In this document: positions 35,383 to 43,432 of the stretch, in pieces
Position numbering within the stretch: position 1 is the stretch's first letter
Layout of the letters: each line of letters begins with the position of its first letter
Source: Faecalicatena fissicatena
GTDB taxonomy: Bacteria > Bacillota > Clostridia > Lachnospirales > Lachnospiraceae
DNA: 64,000 bases
Reading direction: 5' to 3'
NCBI GenBank assembly: GCA_001028025.1
Contig: LDAQ01000019.1
Location: 13,023-77,022 of the forward strand
Program-made: the position numbers and the translations under genes
Notes under the pieces: model-generated
What the model was told of the DNA's origin: nothing
Databases searched by the model: none
What the model saw: the letters and a program-made list of their open reading frames with translations, nothing else

Positions 35383-37307
35383 ATTATAAAGAGACAGAGC
35401 CGCAGTTGAAACGTGTAGAAGTAAAAGACAACTTCTGGTCTTTTTATCAGGAATTAATCCGGGATGTAGTTCTTCCGTATCAGGAACAGATACTGAAAGA
35501 CGAGATCCCGGGGGCGGAAAAAAGCGGCGCGATACAGAATCTGCGTATTGCAGCAGGTATGGAAGAAGGCGTATTTTATGGACAGGTGTTCCAGGACAGT
35601 GATATATGGAAATGGCTGGAGGCAGTCAGTTACATATCTAATATGGAAGAAACTGGAAATCTACAGGAGGGCGCACAGCAGATAATCGGCCTTTTAGAGC
35701 GTGCACAGGAAGAGGACGGCTATCTGAATACCTATTTTCAGCTTAAGGAACCGGATCATAAATGGCAGAATCTTCTGGAGTGCCATGAACTCTATTGTGC
35801 AGGGCATCTGATCGAAGCTGCCGTGGCGGATTATAAAATGACAGGGAAGTGCAGGCTTTTAAACCCGGCGATCCGCCTGGCGGATCTGATTGACTCCCGT
35901 TTTGGGCAGGGTAAAGTGCGGGGAATCCCGGGGCATGAAGAGATTGAACTGGCGCTTCTGCGGCTGGCAAGGGCGACAGGGGAGCAGAGATACTTTGATC
36001 TGGCCGGATATTTTCTGGCGGAACGGGGTACGGAACCCAATTATTTTGCAGAAGAACAGAAAAAGAGAGACTGGGTATACTGGCAGATGGATCCGGAGGA
36101 GCGTACTTATACCCAGAATCACCGTCCAGTCAGAGATCAGGATTCGGCCGAAGGACATGCCGTGCGTGCAATGTATCTTTATACGGCAATGGCCGACATG
36201 GCTGCCGCTGCGGACGATGAGTCCTTAAAGGCTGCGTGCAGGAAGATCTGGAAAAATGTGACGGAAAAACGGATGTATATAACGGGCGGCGTTGGTTCCG
36301 GCGCAAAAGGGGAGACTTTTACTGTGGATTACGACCTTCCCAATGACAGGGCCTACGCGGAAACCTGTGCGGCCGTAGGACTTGTGTTCTGGGCAAGGAA
36401 AATGCTGAACATTGCTCTGGACGGGAATTATGCCGATGTGATGGAACGTGCGCTGTATAACGGTGTTTTAGGAGGAATGGGGCGGGACGGCCGGCATTTC
36501 TTCTATGTGAATCCGTTAGAGGTGGTACCAGGAATATCCGGGCAAGTGCCAGGATATGAACATGTACGGCCGGTAAGGCCCAGGTGGTATGCCTGCGCAT
36601 GCTGTCCGCCCAATATAGCACGGCTGCTTGCATCACTTGGAAAATATGCATGGGGAGAGGCACCGGGCTTTGTATACTCACATCTCTATCTGGGAGGCAT
36701 TTTTCATGCGGCACAAAACAGAATCAGCTGGAAGACGGTCACGGATTATCCATGGGAGGGCCGGCTTCTTTATGAAGTTTATAACAGCGAAAATGAAGAA
36801 CAGACCGCCCTGGTTATCAGGATACCAGGATGGTGTCCGTCTTACAGCCTGTCTGTAAATGGGAAGGAATGCACAAACGGGCATGAGAATAGACAGGGCT
36901 ATATAACAATAAAGAGAGCGTGGAAAAAGGGCGATACGGTCTGCCTGCAGTTGTCCATGGAAATCAAACGGATTTATGCGAATCTTATGGTGCGGGAAGA
37001 TACGGGCTGCATAGCACTGATGCGGGGCCCCTTGGTCTACTGTATAGAGGAGGCCGATAATGGAACAGGACAGAACGCGCTCCTGCTTCCGGCTGGGTCT
37101 GAAGTAAGAGAATACCGGAAATATGACGGTGCTCTGGGGGATTATGTGGGACTGGAAGCCGACGGGCTGAGGCTGGAAGACAATCGTGATGCCTTATACA
37201 GTGAAACTCCGCCACGGGAAGTGAATACAAGAATCTGTGCGGTTCCCTATTTCCTGTGGGGCAACCGGCAGGCAGGGGAAATGCGTGTATGGATCCGGGA
37301 AAAGTAA
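35379..37307 (+). CDS. Beta-L-arabinofuranosidase, glycoside hydrolase family 127
   Basis: A 642-residue GH127 (DUF1680) enzyme, which releases beta-L-arabinofuranose from plant cell-wall glycoproteins or pectic side chains. The zinc-thiolate centre is intact: Glu328 and Cys330 in YAETCAAVGL, Cys408 and Cys409 in CACCPPNIARLLASL, where one of the paired cysteines is the nucleophile in the characterised HypBA1. The N-terminal (alpha/alpha)6 barrel is followed by beta domains. There is no signal peptide, so it acts in the cytoplasm. It is coupled to the response regulator gene by a 4-nt overlap and ends the operon. Confidence 0.93.
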   Translation: MNYKETEPQLKRVEVKDNFWSFYQELIRDVVLPYQEQILKDEIPGAEKSGAIQNLRIAAGMEEGVFYGQVFQDSDIWKWLEAVSYISNMEETGNLQEGAQQIIGLLERAQEEDGYLNTYFQLKEPDHKWQNLLECHELYCAGHLIEAAVADYKMTGKCRLLNPAIRLADLIDSRFGQGKVRGIPGHEEIELALLRLARATGEQRYFDLAGYFLAERGTEPNYFAEEQKKRDWVYWQMDPEERTYTQNHRPVRDQDSAEGHAVRAMYLYTAMADMAAAADDESLKAACRKIWKNVTEKRMYITGGVGSGAKGETFTVDYDLPNDRAYAETCAAVGLVFWARKMLNIALDGNYADVMERALYNGVLGGMGRDGRHFFYVNPLEVVPGISGQVPGYEHVRPVRPRWYACACCPPNIARLLASLGKYAWGEAPGFVYSHLYLGGIFHAAQNRISWKTVTDYPWEGRLLYEVYNSENEEQTALVIRIPGWCPSYSLSVNGKECTNGHENRQGYITIKRAWKKGDTVCLQLSMEIKRIYANLMVREDTGCIALMRGPLVYCIEEADNGTGQNALLLPAGSEVREYRKYDGALGDYVGLEADGLRLEDNRDALYSETPPREVNTRICAVPYFLWGNRQAGEMRVWIREK

Positions 37308-37347
37308 AAAATATCTTATCACATCTGTGCTGCCCGGATATGGATGC

Positions 37348-37377
37348 GCAACAGTTCAGGCCTGTCTGAACTGTTAC
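37348..37377. repeat. AACAGTTCAG palindromic repeat, copy 2
   Basis: AACAGTTCAG at 37350-37359 pairs with CTGAACTGTT at 37366-37375. The 30-nt unit is nearly identical to 16338-16367, differing mainly at the centre. It lies 41 nt after the GH127 stop and may help end the operon, but there is no T run. Confidence 0.75.
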
Positions 37378-37450
37378 AAATTCTCCCTTATATTGAATGC
37401 AGTACGTATTTTAGGCAATACTCCTACCAAAAAGAAAGGTAGGTATCAAT

Positions 37451-37636
37451 ATGTCTGAAAAAAAATTAAAACCAATCGACTTGAAAAATCTGGAGCCTGA
37501 AGAGAAGGTGAAGTATGAAATTGCAGAGGAACTGGGCCTTTTAGATAAAGTTATGGCAGAGGGCTGGCGCTCTTTATCTTCGAAAGAGACTGGAAGGATT
37601 GGAGGGCTGATTACGAAAAGAAAACGAAAGAGTTGA
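37451..37636 (+). CDS. Small acid-soluble spore protein, alpha/beta type
   Basis: A 61-residue protein with the alpha/beta SASP pattern: KYEIAEELGLLDKVMAEGW, then LSSKETGRIGGLITKRKRK. Such proteins coat and protect DNA in dormant spores, are made in the forespore and degraded by the Gpr protease on germination (the ELGL segment contains the usual cut region). AAAGGTAGG lies before the ATG. It is a single gene whose forespore sigma promoter I could not place. Its presence indicates a spore-forming host. Confidence 0.88.
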   Translation: MSEKKLKPIDLKNLEPEEKVKYEIAEELGLLDKVMAEGWRSLSSKETGRIGGLITKRKRKS

Positions 37637-37696
37637 AAAATCTTCGGATTTTTGATACAATTGTACGACTGGGGAGAAGAAGCACAGGTGATGTAG

Positions 37697-38368
37697 ATGA
37701 AAGAAAAGATTAATATCTTTGATGTGGAGATTGACGGCTTCACAGCAAAAGCTGCCATGCAGGCGGCTGTGCAGTATATGCAGAGTGAATCCATCAATAC
37801 GATTGAGATTGTCACGCTGGATATGCTCATGCAGGGAAAGGACAACCCCGCATGGAAGGAAAATACGAAAGCAATGGATATGGTGCTTCCTGGAGAAAAG
37901 GAGATACTTGAGGCAGCAGAAGTACAGGATAGATATTTACTGAAGGACGTAGCAAATAAAATGTTTCTTAAAATGTTTTTGCGTTACCTTCAAAAGAATC
38001 GGAAAAAGATATTTCTGATGGTGCAGTCTGAGCAGGAAATGTCAGGCCTCAAACAGGCTGTGGAAAAGTACAACAGAGGTATTACTGTGGCAGGGCATGG
38101 CGCTCTGGACGTGGAAGGAAAGTCCGAGGAGGATGTGATTAACAATATCAACGGTGCAGAGATTGATTGTATACTTTCTGTACTCCCCTCACCGCAGCAG
38201 GAGGATTTTATAGTAAGAAATGCCGCACTTTTAAACGCCAGAGTATGGCTGGGATGCGGCAGGGCTCTGGAGCAGAGCTTCAGTGAGAAAAGCGGAGACG
38301 GCGTACGTCGCTTCTTTTTGAAAAAGGTATTCCGTTACAGGGTAGGAAAACAAAAGAAGGAGAACTGA
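37697..38368 (+). CDS. WecG/TagA/CpsF-like protein with altered active-site motifs
   Basis: A 223-residue protein of the WecG/TagA/CpsF glycosyltransferase family, whose normal members transfer N-acetylmannosamine(uronate) to lipid-linked sugars. The fold pattern is visible (INIFDVEIDGFT, IEIVTLDMLMQ, MDMVLPGEKEIL, KKIFLMVQSEQEM, CILSVLPSPQQEDFI, WLGCGRALE). The usual TLNPE-type motif reads TLDML and the usual PDG motif reads LPGEKE, so catalytic residues may be lost. It is shorter than the common 240-260 residues. The next gene, YitT, starts 3 nt after its stop. It may be a non-catalytic or diverged member. Confidence 0.75.
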   Translation: MKEKINIFDVEIDGFTAKAAMQAAVQYMQSESINTIEIVTLDMLMQGKDNPAWKENTKAMDMVLPGEKEILEAAEVQDRYLLKDVANKMFLKMFLRYLQKNRKKIFLMVQSEQEMSGLKQAVEKYNRGITVAGHGALDVEGKSEEDVINNINGAEIDCILSVLPSPQQEDFIVRNAALLNARVWLGCGRALEQSFSEKSGDGVRRFFLKKVFRYRVGKQKKEN

Positions 38369-38370
38369 GC

Positions 38371-39249
38371 ATGCATGGATATCGGGAAAAACCCGTGTAT
38401 ATGAAGTATGCATACATTGCTGTGGGGACAGGTATCGTATCTTTTGCTATCAAATGTATTTATGAACCCAACAGCCTGGTAGTCGGAGGATTTTCCGGCC
38501 TGGCTATCATTATTAAGAGTCTTACAGAAGGGCTTCTTCCGGGTGGTATTCCGCTGTGGCTTACGAATATCGCCCTCAATGTGCCGGTTTTTCTGGTAGC
38601 ATTGAAAGTAAAAGGCAAGTCATTTATCGGCAGGACCTTGTTTGCAACGGCCATGGTTTCGGTCTGGCTGGGGATTCTGCCTGAGTTTTCCTTTATTGAA
38701 GGGAATATCCTGCTGGCCGCTGTGTTTGGCGGGGCACTGCAGGGCATCGGTATGGGACTGGTATTTTCCAACGCGGCAACAACCGGCGGCACAGATATGG
38801 TTGGGGCAATCATCCAGAATTATCTCCGGCAGTTCTCTGTGGCAAAGATTATGATGGTGATAGATGCTGTTATCGTAATTGCGGGCGGCTATATGTTTGG
38901 AATCGAGCGTGCTCTTTATGCAATTATTACCATTGTGGTAGTCAACCGAATCGCGGATGCGATGATCGAAGGTGTTAAGTTCGCAAAGGCCGCGTATATT
39001 ATTACGGATCAGTATGAAGAAGTATCAAAGGCGATTATGCACGGAGTGGACCGCGGACTCACCGGCATTTATGCGAAAGGTATGTATACCGGAAAAGACC
39101 GATGTCTGCTCTTCTGTGTGGTTACCAAGAAAGAACTGGTGCATTTGAAGGAACTGGTGGGCAGAATTGACGAAAATGCGTTCATAATTGTGAGTGATGC
39201 CCGCGAGGTTATGGGCGAAGGATTTTTCCCCGTAGATAAAGATTTGTGA
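38371..39249 (+). CDS. YitT family membrane protein (DUF161 + DUF2179)
   Basis: A 292-residue membrane protein with about five or six hydrophobic segments (to about 205): EPNSLVVGGFSGLAIII, and FSNAATTGGTDMVGAII, which are family signatures. A C-terminal soluble DUF2179 domain (about 215-285) contains GVDRGLTGIYAKGMYTGKDR and VVTKKEL. The function is unknown; some relatives are linked to transport. It sits 3 nt after the WecG-like gene with AAGGAG before the ATG, so the two form an operon ended by a terminator. Confidence 0.92.
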   Translation: MHGYREKPVYMKYAYIAVGTGIVSFAIKCIYEPNSLVVGGFSGLAIIIKSLTEGLLPGGIPLWLTNIALNVPVFLVALKVKGKSFIGRTLFATAMVSVWLGILPEFSFIEGNILLAAVFGGALQGIGMGLVFSNAATTGGTDMVGAIIQNYLRQFSVAKIMMVIDAVIVIAGGYMFGIERALYAIITIVVVNRIADAMIEGVKFAKAAYIITDQYEEVSKAIMHGVDRGLTGIYAKGMYTGKDRCLLFCVVTKKELVHLKELVGRIDENAFIIVSDAREVMGEGFFPVDKDL

Positions 39250-39292
39250 ACTATGTATAATGTCTAAAATATGAATTTTTTGTAAAATATAT

Positions 39293-39334
39293 GAGGAAAT
39301 GCATAAAAATAGTGGATTTCCTCTTTATTTTTTT
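39293..39334 (+). terminator. Intrinsic terminator after yitT
   Basis: GAGGAAAT at 39293-39300 pairs with ATTTCCTC at 39316-39323, followed by a T-rich run to 39334. It closes the WecG-like/YitT operon. Confidence 0.85.
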
Positions 39335-39444
39335 GACGTTATGCATTAATATATAATTTATATATGTGCGTTCTACACATTTTTCGAAGTCAGACTTTGT
39401 GAAAAATGCACATGAAAAGAGTCAACGAGCGGAGGAGAGAAAGT

Positions 39445-40536
39445 ATGATTTCAAATCAGATACTTCAAAACACAATTGAGGGCCTTAAAGGGATTTCAAG
39501 AATTGATTTCTGTGTATTAGATACGGAGGGTAAAGCGCTTGCTGCCACATTTGAAGATACAAAGGATTATGAAAGTGCAGTCCTGTCATTTGTGGAATCT
39601 CCGGCTGACAGCCAGGTCATTCAGGGATATCAGTTTTTTAAGATATTCGATGAACAGCAGTTGGAATATGTCCTGCTTGCCGGCGGGGAGAACGAAGAAG
39701 TTTACATGGTCGGCAAGATTGCAGCGTTCCAGGTTCAGAGTCTGCTGGTAGCGTATAAAGAGAGATTTGATAAAGATAATTTTATCAAAAATCTTCTGCT
39801 GGATAACCTGCTTTTAGTGGATATTTACAACAGGGCCAAGAAATTACATATTGACACAGAAGTAAAACGTGTTATCTTTATTATTGAAACATCTCACGAA
39901 AAGGACAGTGTTGCGCTGGACAATGTAAGGAACCTTCTCGGAGGAAAGTCCAAGGACTTTATTACAGCTGTGGATGAGAAGAATATTATTGTTGTCAAAG
40001 AACTTTCTGAGAAAGACGGCGGCAAAGAGCTGGAGAAGATGGCTAAGGATATGCTGGAGATCCTGCGCAATGAATGCGGAGAGGAACATATCCATATCGC
40101 ATACGGAACCATCGTGAATGATATCAAGGAAGTTTCAAAATCCTACAAGGAAGCAAAGCTCGCACTGGATGTGGGCAAGATTTTCTTTGACGAAAAGGAT
40201 ATTGTGGCATACAGCACGCTGGGTATCGGGCGCCTGATCTATCAGCTGCCGATCCCGTTATGTAAGATGTTTATCAAGGAGATCTTTGAGGGGAAATCTC
40301 CGGACGATTTTGATGAGGAGACATTGACGACTATCAACAAGTTCTTTGAGAATAGTCTGAATGTATCAGAAACGTCCAGACAGCTGTACATTCACAGAAA
40401 TACTCTGGTATACCGGCTGGATAAGCTGCAGAAGAGCACAGGGCTTGACCTGCGCGTCTTTGAGGATGCGATTACGTTCAAGATTGCTCTGATGGTGGTA
40501 AAATACATGAAGTATATGGAGTCATTGGAATACTAA
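39445..40536 (+). CDS. PucR/CdaR-like transcriptional regulator
   Basis: A 363-residue regulator. GGAGGAGA at 39431-39438 supports the start at 39445 (MISNQILQNTIEGL); the ATG at 39406 lies before it. An N-terminal sensor-like domain (about 1-110, IDFCVLDTEGKALA), a middle GGDEF-like CdaR region (about 130-270) and a C-terminal HTH_30 domain are visible (NVSETSRQLYIHRNTLVYRL). Such proteins often respond to sugar diacids or purines. It lies 26 nt before ftsE and may share its transcript; a link to the divisome is only positional. Confidence 0.85.
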   Translation: MISNQILQNTIEGLKGISRIDFCVLDTEGKALAATFEDTKDYESAVLSFVESPADSQVIQGYQFFKIFDEQQLEYVLLAGGENEEVYMVGKIAAFQVQSLLVAYKERFDKDNFIKNLLLDNLLLVDIYNRAKKLHIDTEVKRVIFIIETSHEKDSVALDNVRNLLGGKSKDFITAVDEKNIIVVKELSEKDGGKELEKMAKDMLEILRNECGEEHIHIAYGTIVNDIKEVSKSYKEAKLALDVGKIFFDEKDIVAYSTLGIGRLIYQLPIPLCKMFIKEIFEGKSPDDFDEETLTTINKFFENSLNVSETSRQLYIHRNTLVYRLDKLQKSTGLDLRVFEDAITFKIALMVVKYMKYMESLEY

Positions 40537-40562
40537 AGAGTATGAATAATTAGGAGGAGCAT

Positions 40563-41249
40563 ATGATTGAATTAAGAAATGTAACGAAGGAGTACTCTAA
40601 GGGCAATGCCGCCCTGAACGGTGTTTCCGTGAAGATTGAACAGGGGGAGTTCGTGTTCATCGTAGGAGACAGCGGTTCAGGTAAGTCTACTTTGATTCGT
40701 CTCATTATGAAGGAGCTGGATCCGACAGAAGGAACGATTATTGTGAACGGACAGAACCTGAACAGGATGAGACATCGTCACATTGCGAAGTACAGAAAAG
40801 GCCTGGGAGTTGTATTTCAGGATTTCCGGCTTTTGAAGGACAGAAATATCTATGAGAATATTGCTTTTGCACTGCGTGTGACAGAGACACCGACACGAGT
40901 TATCAAGAGGAAGGTGCCGGCGGCGCTTTCGCTGGTGGGACTGGCTCAGAAGTACAAGTCATTTCCAAAAGAGCTGTCAGGGGGAGAGCAGCAGCGTGTT
41001 GCTATTGCGAGGGCGATTGTAAATGAACCTGCTATTTTGTTGGCCGACGAGCCGACTGGTAACCTGGATCCAACAAACTCATGGGAGATCATGAGTCTGC
41101 TGAAAGAGGCGAATGAGAGAGGGACAACAGTATTGGTTGTTACTCACAACCAGGAGATCGTAAACGAGATGAACGAGCGCGTCATAACGATGAAACAGGG
41201 CGTTATCGTCAGTGATGAACAAAAAGGTGGGTATTTCGATGAGAATTAG
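40563..41249 (+). CDS. ftsE: Cell division ATP-binding protein FtsE
   Basis: A 228-residue ATPase of the FtsEX complex, which drives conformational changes that switch on peptidoglycan hydrolases. Walker A is GDSGSGKSTLI, the signature LSGGEQQRVAIARA, and Walker B ILLADEPTGNLD. The N-terminus MIELRNVTKEY is typical. AGGAGGAG lies just before the ATG. The 3' end overlaps ftsX by 11 nt. The length is normal. Confidence 0.97.
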   Translation: MIELRNVTKEYSKGNAALNGVSVKIEQGEFVFIVGDSGSGKSTLIRLIMKELDPTEGTIIVNGQNLNRMRHRHIAKYRKGLGVVFQDFRLLKDRNIYENIAFALRVTETPTRVIKRKVPAALSLVGLAQKYKSFPKELSGGEQQRVAIARAIVNEPAILLADEPTGNLDPTNSWEIMSLLKEANERGTTVLVVTHNQEIVNEMNERVITMKQGVIVSDEQKGGYFDEN

Positions 41250-42192
41250 TACATTAGGATACGTAGGAAAACAAGGGGTTAAGAATATCGGGAGAAACAA
41301 GATGTTTTCGCTCGCATCAGTTGCGACAATGTCAGCTTGTATTTTCCTGTTTGGGTTGTTTTTTGCGATTCTGCTTAACTTTCAGTATATTATAAAGTCA
41401 GCAGAGGAAGGGGTGGCGATCACCGTATTTTTTGATGATGATGCCACGCAGCAGCAGATCGATGACATCGGTGAAGCTTTAAGCAGCAGGGACGATGTTT
41501 CAGAAGTAAAGTTTGTGTCATCAGATGACGCATGGGATAAGTTTAAAAACGACTATTTCGGAGATAATGCAGACCTGGCGGACGGATTTAAGAATGACAA
41601 CCCGCTGGCCGGCTCCGATAACTATGAAGTATATATGAAAACAGTAGAAAAAAATGATGCCAGCCTGTCAGTCAGGAGCAAGTCGCTGGCTTCCACCCAG
41701 CAGGATCTTGTAAAGTTTGCCAAGAGCCTGGATGGGGTGCGGAAGGTAAATAAGTCTGATGTTGTGGCGAATACACTTTCCAGTGTCAACGTTCTGGTAG
41801 GATATGTTTCCATAGCGATCATCATTATACTGTTTGGCGTATCTATCTTCCTGATCAGCAATACGGTCACAATGGGTATTACGGTGCGTAAGGAAGAGAT
41901 TGCCATTATGAAATACATTGGCGCCAAGGACTTTGTCGTCCGGTCACCGTTCGTAATAGAAGGCCTGCTCATGGGACTCGTGGGAGCGATTATCCCTCTG
42001 GTTCTGCTGTACGGACTCTATGGCAAGGCGGTTGAATATGTACTGACCAAGTTCCAGATATTGAATAATATTATCAGTTTCCTGCCGGTAACAACGGTGT
42101 ACCGCCTGCTGCTCCCAATCGGGCTGCTGTTAGGTGTGGGAATTGGTTTTGTCGGAAGTTACTTTACAGTACGTAAACATTTGAAAGTATAG
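41239..42192 (+). CDS. ftsX: Cell division protein FtsX
   Basis: A 317-residue membrane partner of FtsE. The start at 41239 (MRISTLGYVGKQGVKNIGRN) follows AAAGGTGG and overlaps ftsE. The N-terminal helix (about 22-46), an extracellular loop domain (about 47-185, EGVAITVFFDDDATQQQI), and three more helices with the FtsX signature TVRKEEIAIMKYIGAKDFV fit the family. The extracellular loop normally contacts a coiled-coil hydrolase or activator; the M23 protein encoded next is the obvious partner. Confidence 0.97.
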   Translation: MRISTLGYVGKQGVKNIGRNKMFSLASVATMSACIFLFGLFFAILLNFQYIIKSAEEGVAITVFFDDDATQQQIDDIGEALSSRDDVSEVKFVSSDDAWDKFKNDYFGDNADLADGFKNDNPLAGSDNYEVYMKTVEKNDASLSVRSKSLASTQQDLVKFAKSLDGVRKVNKSDVVANTLSSVNVLVGYVSIAIIIILFGVSIFLISNTVTMGITVRKEEIAIMKYIGAKDFVVRSPFVIEGLLMGLVGAIIPLVLLYGLYGKAVEYVLTKFQILNNIISFLPVTTVYRLLLPIGLLLGVGIGFVGSYFTVRKHLKV

Positions 42193-42201
42193 GTGGCGCC
42201 T

Positions 42202-43356
42202 ATGAAAAGACGAAAGAGGAGTATAATAAGTGCGGTACTGGTTATTGTTTTATGTATGGGCATGGTGCTTAATGTAAATGCAACGACTGTGGATGAAGCA
42301 CAGAAAAAGGCGGACGAACTGGAGAACCAGAAAAAATCTGCAGAGAAAGAGAAGGATTCCCTATCATCACAGCTAAACTCAATTGTCTCAGATATGAAAG
42401 TCACAAAAGAAAAGCTGGGAAAGAAACAGGAAGAGATCCAGATAGCAGAAGATGAACTCGTCCAGGCAAAAGTGGATGAAAACGACCAGTATGAAAGCAT
42501 GAAGAAGCGGATTAAGTTCATGTACGAGAACGGTAATTCGCAGCTTCTGGAAATATTGATTTCCAGCGACAGTATAGGGGATTTATTAAACAAGGCAGAG
42601 TATGTTTCGCAGATTTCTGCATATGATAGAGATATGCTTATCGAGTTCCAGGATGTAGTGAAAGATGTGGAGGAGAAGGAAGCGTCTCTGCAGGGAGAGT
42701 ATGATGAACTTTCCGGTCTGCAGGATGAACTGGTTGCGAAGCAGAATGAAGTACAGGCATTACTGGACAATAAACAGATACAGCTTGCCGATCTGGAGAA
42801 GCAGATTGGGGATAATGCAGCAACCCTGCAGAAGCTGATTGAGGAAGCCGAAGCGGAGCGTATCAAGCAGGAACAGCAGCTGGCGGCTCAGTTGGCAGCA
42901 CAGCAGCAACAGCAGCAACAGCAGTCATCCGGTGGCGGAGGCAGTTATACACCGCCGAGTTCATCACCGGTTGTCAGCGGAAACGGTCAGTTTACCAATC
43001 CTTGTCCGGGAGCATACATATCCAGTACATTTGGTTACCGTGATTTTGACGGTGCCTTCCATAAGGGGCTGGATCTTGCAGCTGGCGAGGGAACACCTAC
43101 ATATGCAGCGGCTGACGGTACGGTAGTTATAGCGGGATGGAGTGACAGCGCCGGTAACTGGGTCGTCATCAATCATGGCAATGGGCTGACTACAAAGTAT
43201 ATGCACCATTCGAATATCTGCGTGTCTCCGGGTCAAACGGTTGTGAAGGGCCAGCAGATCGGATATGTTGGGAATACCGGAAATTCATTCGGTGCGCACC
43301 TGCATTTCCAGGTAGAGGTTGGTGGGGTGGCAGTAGATCCGCAGGGATATCTGTAA
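42202..43356 (+). CDS. Coiled-coil M23 peptidoglycan hydrolase (EnvC/PcsB-like)
   Basis: A 384-residue secreted protein. A signal peptide (residues 1-28, ending near NVNA) is followed by a long coiled coil (about 30-230, rich in Glu/Lys/Gln), a Gln-rich and Gly/Ser/Pro linker (about 228-260), and a LytM/M23 endopeptidase domain with zinc ligands His287, Asp291 and His368 (His366 nearby in HLHFQ), all intact. It probably cuts peptide cross-links when activated by FtsEX. AGGTGG at 42191-42196 sets the ATG at 42202; the GTG at 42193 overlaps that site. It follows ftsX by 9 nt. Confidence 0.95.
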   Translation: MKRRKRSIISAVLVIVLCMGMVLNVNATTVDEAQKKADELENQKKSAEKEKDSLSSQLNSIVSDMKVTKEKLGKKQEEIQIAEDELVQAKVDENDQYESMKKRIKFMYENGNSQLLEILISSDSIGDLLNKAEYVSQISAYDRDMLIEFQDVVKDVEEKEASLQGEYDELSGLQDELVAKQNEVQALLDNKQIQLADLEKQIGDNAATLQKLIEEAEAERIKQEQQLAAQLAAQQQQQQQQSSGGGGSYTPPSSSPVVSGNGQFTNPCPGAYISSTFGYRDFDGAFHKGLDLAAGEGTPTYAAADGTVVIAGWSDSAGNWVVINHGNGLTTKYMHHSNICVSPGQTVVKGQQIGYVGNTGNSFGAHLHFQVEVGGVAVDPQGYL

Positions 43357-43432
43357 GTCTACTGTATATGAGTGGGATAAAGTAAAGTCGCAGGACTTTA
43401 GAGCGAATAATCTCGAAGGTTGGATATGGAAT

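Noticed and set aside
39333..39338. TTGACG as -35 of the PucR-like gene
   Set aside because: The nearby TATAAT is only 13 nt away, and the box overlaps the T run of a terminator, so a promoter could not be assigned.
39398..39416. TGTGAAAAATGCACATGAA resembling the glycan-locus promoter repeats
   Set aside because: The second half-site is changed and no -10 box lies 17 nt downstream; it is close to the start of an unrelated regulator gene.
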